This document shows, piece after piece, positions 41,479 to 51,900 of a stretch of 64,000 bases of DNA. This DNA is from Chryseotalea sp. WA131a (GTDB taxonomy: Bacteria > Bacteroidota > Bacteroidia > Cytophagales > Cyclobacteriaceae): contig CP073016.1 in the NCBI GenBank assembly GCA_025370075.1, positions 3,472,001 through 3,536,000 on the forward strand, in the 5' to 3' direction. Every line of letters starts with the position of its first letter. Within the stretch, counting starts at the first letter, position 1. Position numbers and translations under genes: made by a program. Under the pieces are notes generated by a model. It was not told the origin of the DNA. It searched no databases and was given only the letters and a program-made list of their open reading frames with translations.

Positions 41479-42750
41479 ATGAAAAATGTACTATTTCGAT
41501 TTTTCTTTATACTTTTTTTACTAACAATCAGTCCTTGGTACTTTCTATATGAAATACCTGGCATTTCGAACCTACTCGACCTCTATTACAAAGGTGAAGT
41601 TTGGACTGTTGGAATTTTTAACGAGTATTTGTTCAAAATCAAAGATACACTAAATGAAAATGGTAACGGCAGCGGAGACACTTCATATGCTTGGGCACAA
41701 TTTTTTACATTTCTTATTATATCATTTCTAGGAAGTATCATTTGGACAATAACTGCTATAAAAAAAGAAGTTAGCTATAAACCTCTTGACTTTTGGCTTA
41801 GAAACATTATCAGGTACTATCTCGCACTTGTCTCGTTTAGTTATGGTGTTACCAAACTTTTTGCACTACAAATGTCATTTCCTAATCTGAGTCAATTAGC
41901 CACTCCTCTTGGAGACTTTTTGCCTATGCGATTATCATGGATGTTTATTGGCTACTCGACTCCTTACCAAATATTTTCAGGTGTAATGGAAACCATTGTG
42001 GGGATTTTACTTCTGAACAGAAAGACTGTTACACTTGGTGCAATTCTTGGAATAGGTGTATTCTCCAATGTATTTATGCTTAATCTAAGTTATGATGTCC
42101 CTGTAAAACTGTACTCGATGCAGTTACTTCTATACTGCATATTTCTTACCGTCCAAGATTGGAAACGATTATTAAATTTCTTTTGGTTTAATGAAAATGC
42201 TCAGCCTACAGCTTTATACCACATTGAATTAAATAAAAAATGGCAAAAGATTGCAAGAATAATATTCAAAGTGGGTTTTGCTATACAATTTGTTATAATG
42301 CCAATTAATGGAGAATGGAGTCGATACAAGGAGGAATCTAGCAAAGGTGAATTGAAGCCAATAAAAGTTGGTTTATACAACATCAAGACATTTGTAAAAA
42401 ATAATGATACAATACCAATTTCTATGGACGAAATGATTTGGAAAGATTTCATATTTGATAAAGGGGGTATTGGAAGCATAAATACGCTTGACACACTATT
42501 CAGACAACGCTATAACAGAGGATACTTTGTATATCAGCCTGACTCAGTTACTGAAACCATCCTATTCAAAAGAAATGCGACAGACTCAACTAATCTCTTT
42601 GAAATGAAGTATAAAATTATTGACGAAAGAACTATTGAGCTATGGGGCAAATTAAAGACAGACTCATTGCATTTTCAACTTCAAAGAAGCAACAGACATT
42701 TCCAATTAACAGAACGACAATTTCACTGGATTTCTGAATCAAACAGGTGA
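41479..42750 (+). CDS. DoxX-like integral membrane protein
   Basis: 423 aa from ATG 41479; the upstream frame to 41422 overlaps the pseudogene. Seven or so helices span residues 5-260, with METIVGILLLNRKTVTLGAILGIG in the DoxX-like core, followed by a soluble C-terminal domain of about 150 residues (IDERTIELWGKLKTDSLHF). Related Bacteroidota proteins are annotated as DoxX family of unknown role. The gene is visibly more A/T-rich than its neighbours, which may indicate acquisition. Confidence 0.75.
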   Translation: MKNVLFRFFFILFLLTISPWYFLYEIPGISNLLDLYYKGEVWTVGIFNEYLFKIKDTLNENGNGSGDTSYAWAQFFTFLIISFLGSIIWTITAIKKEVSYKPLDFWLRNIIRYYLALVSFSYGVTKLFALQMSFPNLSQLATPLGDFLPMRLSWMFIGYSTPYQIFSGVMETIVGILLLNRKTVTLGAILGIGVFSNVFMLNLSYDVPVKLYSMQLLLYCIFLTVQDWKRLLNFFWFNENAQPTALYHIELNKKWQKIARIIFKVGFAIQFVIMPINGEWSRYKEESSKGELKPIKVGLYNIKTFVKNNDTIPISMDEMIWKDFIFDKGGIGSINTLDTLFRQRYNRGYFVYQPDSVTETILFKRNATDSTNLFEMKYKIIDERTIELWGKLKTDSLHFQLQRSNRHFQLTERQFHWISESNR

Positions 42751-42906
42751 CAGAAAACTAGTCGCCAACAAAATGCTTCTGCATTACGCGGTGACGTGTA
42801 AGCTATAAGTTGCCAGTGGTGAAGAAAAATCCAAAAAAGCTAAGCCAGTCCCTAAGACACCATCGATAACAACAAAGCCCCAAAAACAATACTCTCAAAA
42901 TGGGCT

Positions 42907-43491
42907 TCAATGCAAAGATTTGCTAGTGGTGGCGTTTGGTTGTAAAGCAAATTCTTTCAAGACTCGCCATTGGTTGTCTTCGTTTTTCAACAACACAATA
43001 ACGTTTACTTGCCATACGGCTTCAAATTTTTTTGACCTGAATTCTTGCCAAGCTTTCGCAAACATTGATTTCTTTAGGTCACGAAATGCAATGGTGATAT
43101 GCGGATGAAAAGGTAGCCCGCGATAATCCGCGTTCAGGATATTCAATTCCTTACGGAAAAAAAGTTGAAGCCGATTACGAAATTGATTGAGCACCAAGTT
43201 TGGCTGAATTGAAATATAAATAACGCGTGGCTCAAAATGCCCAAATCCAGACGCCAAAATTTCGAATGCGGTTTCAGTTTTTACAAAACTCGCCAACGAG
43301 GTAAATAATCTATCTTCTTTCGCTTCTTTCCAGCGAAATGGCATAAGCAAGGTTAGGTGCGGTGGAGAGTTTAATGCACCTTTTGTATTAAAGTTTTCTT
43401 TGCAATATTCCTTTAGTTGATTGATCTCCTCGTAAGTAGGCGAAGGGGGTACGATGGCAATAAAGTATTTAGATACGTTCGTTATGTCCAT
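42907..43491 (-). CDS. 2'-5' RNA ligase / 2H phosphoesterase-family protein
   Basis: 194 aa. The two HxT/Sx motifs of the 2H superfamily are HLTL at residues 45-48 and HITI at about 131-134, in a two-lobed arrangement. Family members cleave or ligate 2'-5' bonds or cyclic phosphates; the cellular substrate in bacteria is mostly unknown. Cytosolic, stand-alone gene. Confidence 0.9.
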   Translation of the reverse strand: MDITNVSKYFIAIVPPSPTYEEINQLKEYCKENFNTKGALNSPPHLTLLMPFRWKEAKEDRLFTSLASFVKTETAFEILASGFGHFEPRVIYISIQPNLVLNQFRNRLQLFFRKELNILNADYRGLPFHPHITIAFRDLKKSMFAKAWQEFRSKKFEAVWQVNVIVLLKNEDNQWRVLKEFALQPNATTSKSLH

Positions 43492-43529
43492 TTCGCATTA
43501 CTGTGGAATTTTCTTTGGAATATCAAAAC

Positions 43530-45260
43530 CTAATACCTCCAGCTTTTTAAATCAGCTCCTTTCGGTGCGCTTTCCTCAATGCGCTTCAAAATCCGAGGCA
43601 AATACATAGTGTTGTACCGCAAACGAGAAATGTAGTTGGGATTATCGTGATCACCATTCCAGCAATGTTCTGCCCGATCGCCATAATCAACTTCTCCTTT
43701 ATAAAATGGATTGTTTGTTTTTTTCAAAAAGTCCTCCATCAAATAAACAGCATTGTTCAAATAGTAATTATCCATATCGCCACAATACAAATGAATTTTG
43801 CCTTGCAACTTAGGCCCGAGTGTTTTCCAGTCGCGTTCTAAAATATACCGAAGGTCATAATTTTCTCTCCAATACTCGGCTACACTCTTATCTATCTCTC
43901 CCGTTAGTTTATCAAATATCCGTTTGGGGTAGCCATCTTCGCCTTGCGGAGAATAGACTGCTTCCCAAATATCAAATTGATCGCCCGAGCGACTGTGGGT
44001 ACCGAGAACATATTCATAATGGTTGGTCTCCTCCATGGTAGCGGATACTTGACCCAAGTAGTTTCGAAATGCAGGTTTGGCGATTTTTTTGAAATCACTC
44101 TCGTACCAAAACGCATTATTATCTTTGTAAATATCCACTAAGCAAAAGGAACGAAAGTCAACTGGGTCGGGGCAGGCAGCAAAGCATCCGTTAAACTCAT
44201 CAGGGTAAAACATTTGCACGGCCAGCGCTTCCCAACCGCCTGTTGATCCGCCATACGTAAAGCGCGCCCATCCTTCACCAATGCCTCTAAACTTTCCTTC
44301 AATCTCGGGTAAAAGCTCTTTCATAATGGCATCGCCATACGGACCTAGATTGGCAGAGTTAACGGCATACGAATCGTCATAGTAGGGATTAGCATGTTGA
44401 ATTTCAATCACTAAAAAACGCGGAAAGTTTTTGCTCGTCCATTGCTTATAAAAATTATAGGCTTCTTGCTTTTGAAGTTTGTTGTAGCCGTAAATTGAAA
44501 AGCGAGTGGAGTAATCAGAGGTATCCATTTTGGGGTCGGGTGGTTCGGTGCTAAAGCCACCAAAATCAGAAGGAAAATGACCATGATAAATCATCAATGG
44601 ATAATGAGCATTTGGATGCTCATCAAAACCCTCGGGTAACAACACGTGGGCTCCTAGGTACATCGGTCTTCCCCAAAATTCAGTGAGCAGTTTGCTTTGA
44701 ATTTTAATATGCTTCACATACTTGGTGTTGGCTGGCTCTTGTATGGGCGGTATCTTTTGATCCATTACAATTTTGATTGTCTCCCCCTTTGCGGGATCGA
44801 TATTTACTTTTGTTGGCTTGCTGTAAAAATTTCCAGGTTTGATATTCCAATGTTGACCTTCTCCTTGATCGGGCGGAAGCTTCACTGTTTTGCCATTCTT
44901 TAAATGAAATGTTTCGTACCGATTGATCAGTGCTTGAACATAGTAATCGCCTGCTGGAATGTCTTTGATGCTGCGCACCGGAAAACCAAAGACTGATTCG
45001 TCTATAAATATTTCCTCTCCCGGTTTTAAACCATCCACATCTAAGCCAAAGGCCAGTTGTGTTTTTAACCCAAAATTGATTTGATTCCGAGGCTCCGATT
45101 GATTGTTGTTGGCAAGCATCAACATGATGTGACCATCTTGCGCGGAGTCAATCATTTCTTTTGTAAAAGAAATGGCAAAGCGCAATCGAGTTGAAGAAGA
45201 GGGAGTGCATTGCCATCCGAAAAAAATCAAAATCAACAAAAAGGGCGAAAATCGTTTCAT
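43530..45260 (-). CDS. Esterase-like alpha/beta hydrolase lipoprotein
   Basis: 576 aa. Lipoprotein signal with Cys18 (FFGWQC). An N-terminal beta-domain (about 25-180) precedes an esterase-D-type hydrolase domain: ARFTYGGSTGGWEALAVQ with nucleophile Ser, HVLLPEGFDEHPNAHYPLMIYHG early, and YCGDMDNYYLNNAVYLMEDF and AEHCWNGDHDN carrying the late acid and His. Outer-membrane anchored, probably deacylating a polysaccharide or ester. Single gene, no operon partner. Confidence 0.82.
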   Translation of the reverse strand: MKRFSPFLLILIFFGWQCTPSSSTRLRFAISFTKEMIDSAQDGHIMLMLANNNQSEPRNQINFGLKTQLAFGLDVDGLKPGEEIFIDESVFGFPVRSIKDIPAGDYYVQALINRYETFHLKNGKTVKLPPDQGEGQHWNIKPGNFYSKPTKVNIDPAKGETIKIVMDQKIPPIQEPANTKYVKHIKIQSKLLTEFWGRPMYLGAHVLLPEGFDEHPNAHYPLMIYHGHFPSDFGGFSTEPPDPKMDTSDYSTRFSIYGYNKLQKQEAYNFYKQWTSKNFPRFLVIEIQHANPYYDDSYAVNSANLGPYGDAIMKELLPEIEGKFRGIGEGWARFTYGGSTGGWEALAVQMFYPDEFNGCFAACPDPVDFRSFCLVDIYKDNNAFWYESDFKKIAKPAFRNYLGQVSATMEETNHYEYVLGTHSRSGDQFDIWEAVYSPQGEDGYPKRIFDKLTGEIDKSVAEYWRENYDLRYILERDWKTLGPKLQGKIHLYCGDMDNYYLNNAVYLMEDFLKKTNNPFYKGEVDYGDRAEHCWNGDHDNPNYISRLRYNTMYLPRILKRIEESAPKGADLKSWRY

Positions 45261-45379
45261 AGGTTTATCCTTTAGATAGGTTCTTAAATCTACAATAATT
45301 ATCCCTGCACCAAAAACAAAGAATGATGAGTGGTTTTGAAATTTATTGTTAACTTTATTTCACTTAAGCAAAATCGGTA

Positions 45380-46288
45380 ATGAAAACCTCTCGCAGAAAT
45401 TTTATTAAGAAGGGAGCTCTTGCATTGGTAAGTGCCTCCGTTTTATCTACACGCTTGTTTGGCTCAATAGGTAAAGAGCAATTGCTCGGACTTCAATTGT
45501 ACTGTGTACGCGATGATATGAAAGACGATCCGCTCGGAACGCTTAAACTTCTAGCAGAGATAGGATACAAAAACGTAGAGCATGCTAACTACGTAGATCG
45601 AAAATTCTATGGGTACACGGCCAAAGAGTTTAAGAAGATACTCTCAGATTTGGGAATGAAAATGCCCAGCGGCCACACTGTGTTTGGAAAAGAGCATTGG
45701 GACAACAACAAAAAAGAGTTTACCGATAAATGGAAATACACCGTAGAAGATGCGGGAGAAGTGGGGCAACAGTTTGTGATCAGTCCATGGTTAGATGCAA
45801 CGCTTCGGTCAACTTACGATGACCTGTTGAAACAGATGGAAATCTTTAACAAGAATGGAGAGCTGTGCAAAAAATTGGGTATGAAATTTGGCTACCACAA
45901 TCATGATTTTGAGTTTAGCCAGAAGCTCAACAATCTAACAGTTTACGATATCATGTTGAAAAACACCGATCCCAATTTGGTGATGCAGCAACTCGATACC
46001 GGCAATCTATACAATGGCGGTGCAAAAGCGATCGACATTGTAAAAGCCTATCCAGGCAGGTTTGAGTCGATGCACGTAAAGGACGAAATACCCAGTGCGG
46101 TTGGTCATGAAAAATATGAAAGCACAATTTTGGGTGCGGGCATTGTAGATCTTAAGAACGTAATTGATTTGGGTAGAAAATCGGGTGGCACCAAACATTT
46201 TATAATCGAGCAAGAAGCTTATCAAGGTAAGAAACCAATTGATTGTGTGCGCGAGGATTTGGCGATAATGAAGAAGTGGGGGTACTAA
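45380..46288 (+). CDS. Tat-exported sugar phosphate isomerase/epimerase-like TIM barrel
   Basis: 302 aa. Tat signal SRRNFIKKGALALVSASV at residues 4-21. The xylose-isomerase-like AP endonuclease-2 TIM barrel shows QLYCVRDDMKDDPLGTL, YKNVEHANYV, FGYHNHDFEF, QQLDTGNLYNGG, SMHVKDE and FIIEQEAY, whose His/Glu/Asp residues form the metal site. Such exported enzymes isomerise or epimerise sugars (often keto sugars) in the periplasm of Bacteroidota. Substrate unknown. Confidence 0.9.
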   Translation: MKTSRRNFIKKGALALVSASVLSTRLFGSIGKEQLLGLQLYCVRDDMKDDPLGTLKLLAEIGYKNVEHANYVDRKFYGYTAKEFKKILSDLGMKMPSGHTVFGKEHWDNNKKEFTDKWKYTVEDAGEVGQQFVISPWLDATLRSTYDDLLKQMEIFNKNGELCKKLGMKFGYHNHDFEFSQKLNNLTVYDIMLKNTDPNLVMQQLDTGNLYNGGAKAIDIVKAYPGRFESMHVKDEIPSAVGHEKYESTILGAGIVDLKNVIDLGRKSGGTKHFIIEQEAYQGKKPIDCVREDLAIMKKWGY

Positions 46289-46311
46289 ATACAGGTGTCA
46301 TTTCTTGAACA

Positions 46312-47028
46312 ATGTCTGCCTCTTCTAAATCTATTACCCTCAAAGAAGTCACGCTCGATTTCATTTCACTTTTCTTCCCACATTATTGTTTTGGATGCAA
46401 CCGCGCTTTGGTAAAAGGAGAGGACACCCTTTGCACTTTTTGCCTGATGGATCTGCCGAAAACCAACTATCATTTGCAAGAAGAGAACCCAATCAAAAAT
46501 AGATTGCTTGGCCGCTTGCCACTCAAGCATGTGTGGGCTTACCTTAAATTTCGCAAAGCAGGCATTGTCCAACACCTCTTACATCAGTTAAAGTATAATT
46601 ATCATCCCGAGGTGGGCATCAAATTGGGGAAAGCCTATGGCCACGAGTTGGTGAAAGCAGGGTATAAAAATGAATTTGATTTAATCATTCCTGTGCCGTT
46701 ACACACTTCTCGTAGGCAGAAACGCGGATACAATCAAAGTGCCAAGTTTGCCGAAGGCCTTAGTGCTTTGTTTGAAACCCCGTGGGACGACTCCATTTCT
46801 ATTCGCAAAGTTTCTACCGCCACTCAAACCAAAAAAACAAAATTGGCGCGTTGGCAAAATGTATCTGACGTATTTGACTTGCCGGACAATGGAAAAATTG
46901 AAGGCAAACGAATTTTGTTGGTTGATGATGTAATCACTACAGGGGCTACGATTGAAGCCTGCGGCCAGCACCTAATTGCCAAAGGTTGTCAAGAGCTAAG
47001 CATCGCCTGCCTTGCCGAGGCACAATAA
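46312..47028 (+). CDS. ComF-family phosphoribosyltransferase-like protein
   Basis: 238 aa. N-terminal zinc-finger-like cysteines (CFGCNRALV...CTFC, about 23-46). The C-terminal PRTase fold has VPLHTSRRQKRGYNQSAKFAEG, VSTATQTKKTKLARWQNV, and the PRPP loop RILLVDDVITTGAT. In Gram-positives, ComFC supports DNA uptake; in others it is linked to competence or purine salvage. It follows the epimerase-like gene by 24 bases and ends at a bidirectional terminator. Confidence 0.92.
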   Translation: MSASSKSITLKEVTLDFISLFFPHYCFGCNRALVKGEDTLCTFCLMDLPKTNYHLQEENPIKNRLLGRLPLKHVWAYLKFRKAGIVQHLLHQLKYNYHPEVGIKLGKAYGHELVKAGYKNEFDLIIPVPLHTSRRQKRGYNQSAKFAEGLSALFETPWDDSISIRKVSTATQTKKTKLARWQNVSDVFDLPDNGKIEGKRILLVDDVITTGATIEACGQHLIAKGCQELSIACLAEAQ

Positions 47029-47029
47029 A

Positions 47030-47057
47030 AAAACCCTCCGATTTCTCAGAGGGTTTT
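47030..47057. terminator. Bidirectional terminator between comF-like and gldJ-like genes
   Basis: AAAACCCTC (47030-47038) pairs with GAGGGTTTT (47049-47057) around a 10-base loop. An A tract precedes and a T run closes it, so it can serve the convergent genes on both strands. Confidence 0.85.
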
Positions 47058-47080
47058 GAGTAAATTTCTTTTCGTTATGC

Positions 47081-48388
47081 TTAGTAGTTAGATCCGGCAC
47101 GGATCATCGCGCAACGGAAACCAATGGTGGCCGTAGCCGAGTCTTCATCTAAAAATCTACGCGTACCGGGTGACATCCAATAAGCCACATCTTTCCAAGA
47201 ACCTCCTTTGTACACCCGCACTTTATCCGAAACCAAAGATATAAAGCCCTGAGGATTTTTGGTATAATTGGCAACTTTAATGGACTTAGAAGTACCATCA
47301 GGCAAGGTAATGGTAGAGTCTCTCATTTCTTTGGTGTAACGATTCCGGTAGTCACCGTGGCTATCAATAAAATCATCTCTACGGATAGGGTTCAAGTCAT
47401 CAAAATCTTGGTGCGAAAGCGGACGGTAAACATCCATTACCCACTCGCTCACGTTACCGGCCATGTTATACAAACCGTAATCGTTAGGAGGATATTCATA
47501 AATATAAGAAGTAATCAAGGCACCGTCATTTAGGCGTCCTGCAATACCACCGTAGTCACCGCGTCCTCTTTTAAAGTTGGCCAAGAAATAGCCCATTTGC
47601 TTTCCGTACGGATTACGAAGCGCATGGCCATCCCAAGGATAAAGACGCTGGTGGGTTTGCATTTCCTCCAGCCACAGCGTTCCAATTAACGCCTGTGCTG
47701 CATATTCCCACTCGGCTTCCGTTGGCAAACGGTAGGCAGGAATGCTATAACCAGATTCGATTGGCACACGACCTTGACCAGTTAATTGCTCGGGCACTGC
47801 TTCGCCAGCTTTTTCAGCGAAGTCAGCATTTACTTTTGCAGTTCTCCATTTTGCATAATCATTGGCTTGTTTCCACTTAACACCCACTACTGGGAAGTAA
47901 CGGAAACCTGCATATCTTAAATAGTAATCAACATACGGATCGTTGAAGGCAAGTTTAGATCTCCAAACCAAGGTATCTGGCAGCGCAGCAAGGTAGGCTT
48001 TACCTCCGTCAACTTTAGTAGAGTCAGCGGTTAAGTAATAAAGATATTCGAGGTAGTGAATATTGGCAATTTCAGTCTCATCCATGTAGAAAGAAGCCAA
48101 CGAAACGGTTCTTTCCACGTTATCGCGATACGACATCACATCTTCTTCAAAAGAGCCAAGCACGACACGACCGCCCTCGATAAACATCATGTTGGGTGCA
48201 TCAGGCTGCTCATTGTAAGGTTGAACTTCAAAGCCCTCGGCTTTATCGCGTGTGTATTTTAAGCCGGTAGCACTACTAACTTGGCCAGGGTTTTGAGCTG
48301 TTGGTCTACCTCCGCTTTTCTTTAAGAAGCAGGAAGAAGCTAAAAATGACAGCGCAACTAAGGGTAAAAAGGACTTCGAGTACTTCAT
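47081..48388 (-). CDS. gldJ: GldJ-like gliding/type IX secretion lipoprotein (SUMF1 domain)
   Basis: 435 aa. Lipoprotein signal, Cys20 (FLASSC). The FGE-sulfatase/SUMF1 domain fills the rest: MMFIEGGRVVLGSFEED, ERTVSLASFYMDETEIANIHYLEYLYYL, YRLPTEAEWEYAAQA, YNMAGNVSEWVMDVY and GGSWKDVAYWMSPGTRR. The paralogues GldJ and GldK share this domain. The DETEIAN/HYLEYLYYL segment and PVVGVKWKQANDYAKWR fit GldJ better than GldK. It is part of the gliding/T9SS apparatus in the outer membrane. No other gld gene is adjacent, as is usual for gldJ. Confidence 0.85.
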   Translation of the reverse strand: MKYSKSFLPLVALSFLASSCFLKKSGGRPTAQNPGQVSSATGLKYTRDKAEGFEVQPYNEQPDAPNMMFIEGGRVVLGSFEEDVMSYRDNVERTVSLASFYMDETEIANIHYLEYLYYLTADSTKVDGGKAYLAALPDTLVWRSKLAFNDPYVDYYLRYAGFRYFPVVGVKWKQANDYAKWRTAKVNADFAEKAGEAVPEQLTGQGRVPIESGYSIPAYRLPTEAEWEYAAQALIGTLWLEEMQTHQRLYPWDGHALRNPYGKQMGYFLANFKRGRGDYGGIAGRLNDGALITSYIYEYPPNDYGLYNMAGNVSEWVMDVYRPLSHQDFDDLNPIRRDDFIDSHGDYRNRYTKEMRDSTITLPDGTSKSIKVANYTKNPQGFISLVSDKVRVYKGGSWKDVAYWMSPGTRRFLDEDSATATIGFRCAMIRAGSNY

Positions 48389-48527
48389 TTTCTTTTGGTT
48401 ATGGATAAAAGTAACCGCTAATATAAAGAGATAAATACATGTTTACCAATCTGTAAGAATTTTTTGATAAATCCTTAATGGAGGTGAAAGCGCATTATAA
48501 AGTTCAACGCCTACCGTGCTTTGATTA

Positions 48528-48905
48528 TTGTATTACCAAATTGGGAAGGATCATCTTGCTTCATATATAAAATCTCAGCTAATACATTTGATTTTCAGCG
48601 ATTTGAATGATTGGCATGAAATTGAATCATTTAGGAAAAATCAATTGTACAGTATGATTTCCATCGATGATTTTAGAACGGCCTCCTTTGAGAGAAAGTG
48701 TGATGTGGTAATGGCCGATACCACTTATATTACCAGCCGAAAGCTTGGGGGTGCTGAGGTCTATCTTTACCATTCTGGCAAATTCTTTATCGAAGTATAT
48801 TACTCACCCACTTACAAAAAGGTATTAATGATTAATGCTTTTGACGATAGCTATGGGTTGGAACCATATGCAGAAATGGTTTCTTTGGTTGACTTGGGTT
48901 TATAA
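48528..48905 (+). CDS. Hypothetical protein
   Basis: 125 aa from a TTG start; the frame is closed by TGA just two codons earlier, so TTG is the only start giving the full domain (next Met at residue 43). Sequence includes SDLNDWHEIESFRKNQLYSM, ASFERKCDVVMADTTYIT, then VYLYHSGKFFIEVYYSP and KKVLMINAFDD. No catalytic motif recognised. It looks like a conserved small cytosolic Bacteroidota protein. Its stop overlaps the mfd stop on the other strand by 6 bases. Confidence 0.72.
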   Translation: MYYQIGKDHLASYIKSQLIHLIFSDLNDWHEIESFRKNQLYSMISIDDFRTASFERKCDVVMADTTYITSRKLGGAEVYLYHSGKFFIEVYYSPTYKKVLMINAFDDSYGLEPYAEMVSLVDLGL

Positions 48906-51900
48906 TCCAACCAGCCCCAAAATTTCAATGGCCTTGCCCACAGAGGTAATATCTTCCATGGTAAGGGTAAGCTTGCTGGCCGAATCCTTCATCCGGCACT
49001 TTTTGTTATGGGTTTGCACAAAGGCCAATATTTTGCCGAATACCTCAGATTTAAAGTAATCCGCTTTGCCAGATATGAATTGTGCCCTCAACTTGTCGTT
49101 TTTCAGCGAAATTTTTTCAAAACCTAACTGCTCTCCCATCCAGCGCAAACGAACAGAGTTGATCAACTGCTCCACCGAATCTGGCCATGTGCCAAATCGG
49201 TCTTTCAACGAATCGCTAAACTTTTGAAGTTCTTCTTCATTTTTAATATTGTCAAGCGATGAATAGAGTTGCAAGCGCTCGCTGGTATTGTTAATGTAGG
49301 TGTCAGGAATCAATATCTCTAAGTCGGTTTCGATCACACAATCTTGCACAATCAATTTTGCTTTGGCCGTTAGTTCTTCTGCAAACAAATCGCGGAACTG
49401 CGTCTCCTTTAATTCTTGAATGGCATCGTCCAAAATTTTGTGGTAGGTATCAAAACCCAAATCGGTGATGAAGCCGCTTTGCTCTGCGCCTAGCAAGTTG
49501 CCTGCACCGCGTATATCCAAATCGCGCATGGCCACTTTAAAACCATCGCCCAAATCAGAAAACTCTTCTAACGCAGCCAACCGCTTCCGCGAATCGGAGG
49601 ATAACACCGAAGTAGGAGGTGTGAGCAAATAGCAAAATGCTTTTTTGTTAGATCGGCCCACGCGGCCGCGCATCTGGTGCAAATCGCTCAAGCCAAAAAG
49701 ATTGGCGTGGTTAATAATAATAGTGTTGGCATTGGGAATGTCCAAACCCGATTCGATAATATTGGTGGATACCAGCACATCGTATTCGCCTTCTATAAAT
49801 TTCAACATCACCTTTTCCAATTTATCGCCATCCATTTGCCCGTGGGCAATGCCAATGCGCGAATCAGGAACGAGTTTAAAAATGACGTTGGCAACTTGAT
49901 CGATGTCGCTGATGCGGTTGTGTACAAAAAATACTTGTCCGCCCCTGCGCAATTCGTGGCTCACGGCATCGCGAATGGTGATTTCGTTATACGTGTGCAA
50001 TTCGGTGGTAACGGGTTGGCGGTTGGGCGGAGCCGTAGCGATGATGCTCAAATCGCGGGCGCCCATCAGCGAGAAGTGTAACGTACGCGGAATAGGCGTG
50101 GCGGTAAGGGTAAGCACATCTACGTTTACTTTCAATTCTTTCAACCGGTCTTTTACCTTTACACCAAATTTTTGCTCTTCATCAATCACCAATAATCCCA
50201 AATCTTTAAACACTACATCTTTGCTCACAACGCGGTGCGTGCCAATGATGATGTTGATGTTTCCATCGCCTACACTTTTTATGATTTCCTTGATTTCTTT
50301 TTCCGATTTGAAACGAGAGACATAATCAATTTTCACGGGGAAGTTTGCGAGCCGCTCGGAAAATGTGCGGTAGTGTTGCATTGCCAAAATAGTGGTGGGT
50401 ACCAACACGGCCACCTGCTTGCCCTCGGTAGCCGCTTTGAAAGCGGCACGGATGGCCACTTCGGTTTTTCCGAAACCAACATCGCCACAGACCAACCGAT
50501 CCATGGGGTGGGCTTGCTGCATATCGCGCTTCACATCTTCCGTGGCCTTGGCTTGGTCGGGTGTATCTTCATAAATAAAAGACGACTCCAATTCAGCTTG
50601 TAAAAAACCATCTTCTGCAAAAGCAAAACCGGGTGCACCTTTGCGCTTGGCGTACAGATCGATCAACTCTTTGGCAATGTCCTTTACTTTCTTTTTAACC
50701 TTTGCTTTCTTGCTGTCCCACTCGCCACTGCCCAATTTGCTGATGGAAGGCGTTGCCCCGTCTTTACCGGAGTATTTCGAAATTTTGTGAAGGGCGTGGA
50801 TGCTTACGGTAAGAATATCGTCATCGCGAAACACCAACCGAATGGCCTCTTGCTCTTTGCCGTTGACCTCTTTTTTTTCCAGTCCTGCAAATTTGCCGAT
50901 GCCATAATCGATGTGCGTTACAAAATCGCCTGGCTGCATGGTTTGCAACTCACGAAAAGTCAATGCCTTCGACTTTGAAAACTTTTCTTTGCTGCGGTAG
51001 CGGTGATAGCGTTCAAAAATCTGATGGTCGGTATAGCAAACGATTTTTAAAGTAGGGTCGACAAAGCCCTGCCGAAGCGAAAATGAAAGTGTTTGAAATG
51101 TAAGTTCGGGATGTATTTCGGCAAAAACACCCTGCAAGCGCTCGGCTTGCTTGGGTTGCTCGGCCGCAATTAAATTGGCAAAGCCTTGTTGTTGATGTTC
51201 GAGCAGATTAGCAGCCAACATCTCAAAATTTTTATTGAACGAAGGTTGAACAGAAGATTTGAACTCAAACGTATTGTGAGGTTGAAAATAAAACCGCGAA
51301 CCAAATTCAATGCGCCCAAACTTTTGAAGGTGTTGCAGAAAGTCAGCTCCGGTATCAAAAAGTTGAGTGGGCTCCAACACAACTTTTGTGTTGCCACTTT
51401 CGTGGAGAATTTTATCAAAACTTTGGCTGGCCTTATCAAAACAGGTATTGATGATGTCATTGGCCATGGCTACATCTTTCAACCAAAAGCGCGAAGAGGG
51501 CGAGATGAAATCGAAAAAAGATTGACGCTCTTCTTGCACCAAACGGGTTTGCACATTGGGCATCAAACTAACTTTTGTCAAACTTTCAACCGAAAGTTGC
51601 GACCCGGGATCAAAAGTGCGGATGCTGTCCACTTCGTTACCAAATAGCTCAATCCGAAACGGCAGTTCATTGGCAAATGAAAACACATCGATGATACCGC
51701 CACGCATGGCAAACTGCCCCGCTTCAAAAACAAAATCTGTTTTCTCGAAGTCGTACGTGTGCAAAAACTCTTCTAAAAACTCACGATCTAGTTGCTCGCC
51801 TTTGTTTACAATAAAAGTATTGGAGGCCAACGACTTTTTGTTGATTACTTTTTCTGATAGGGCTTCGGGATACGTAACAATGATATTACCATCGGGGTGG

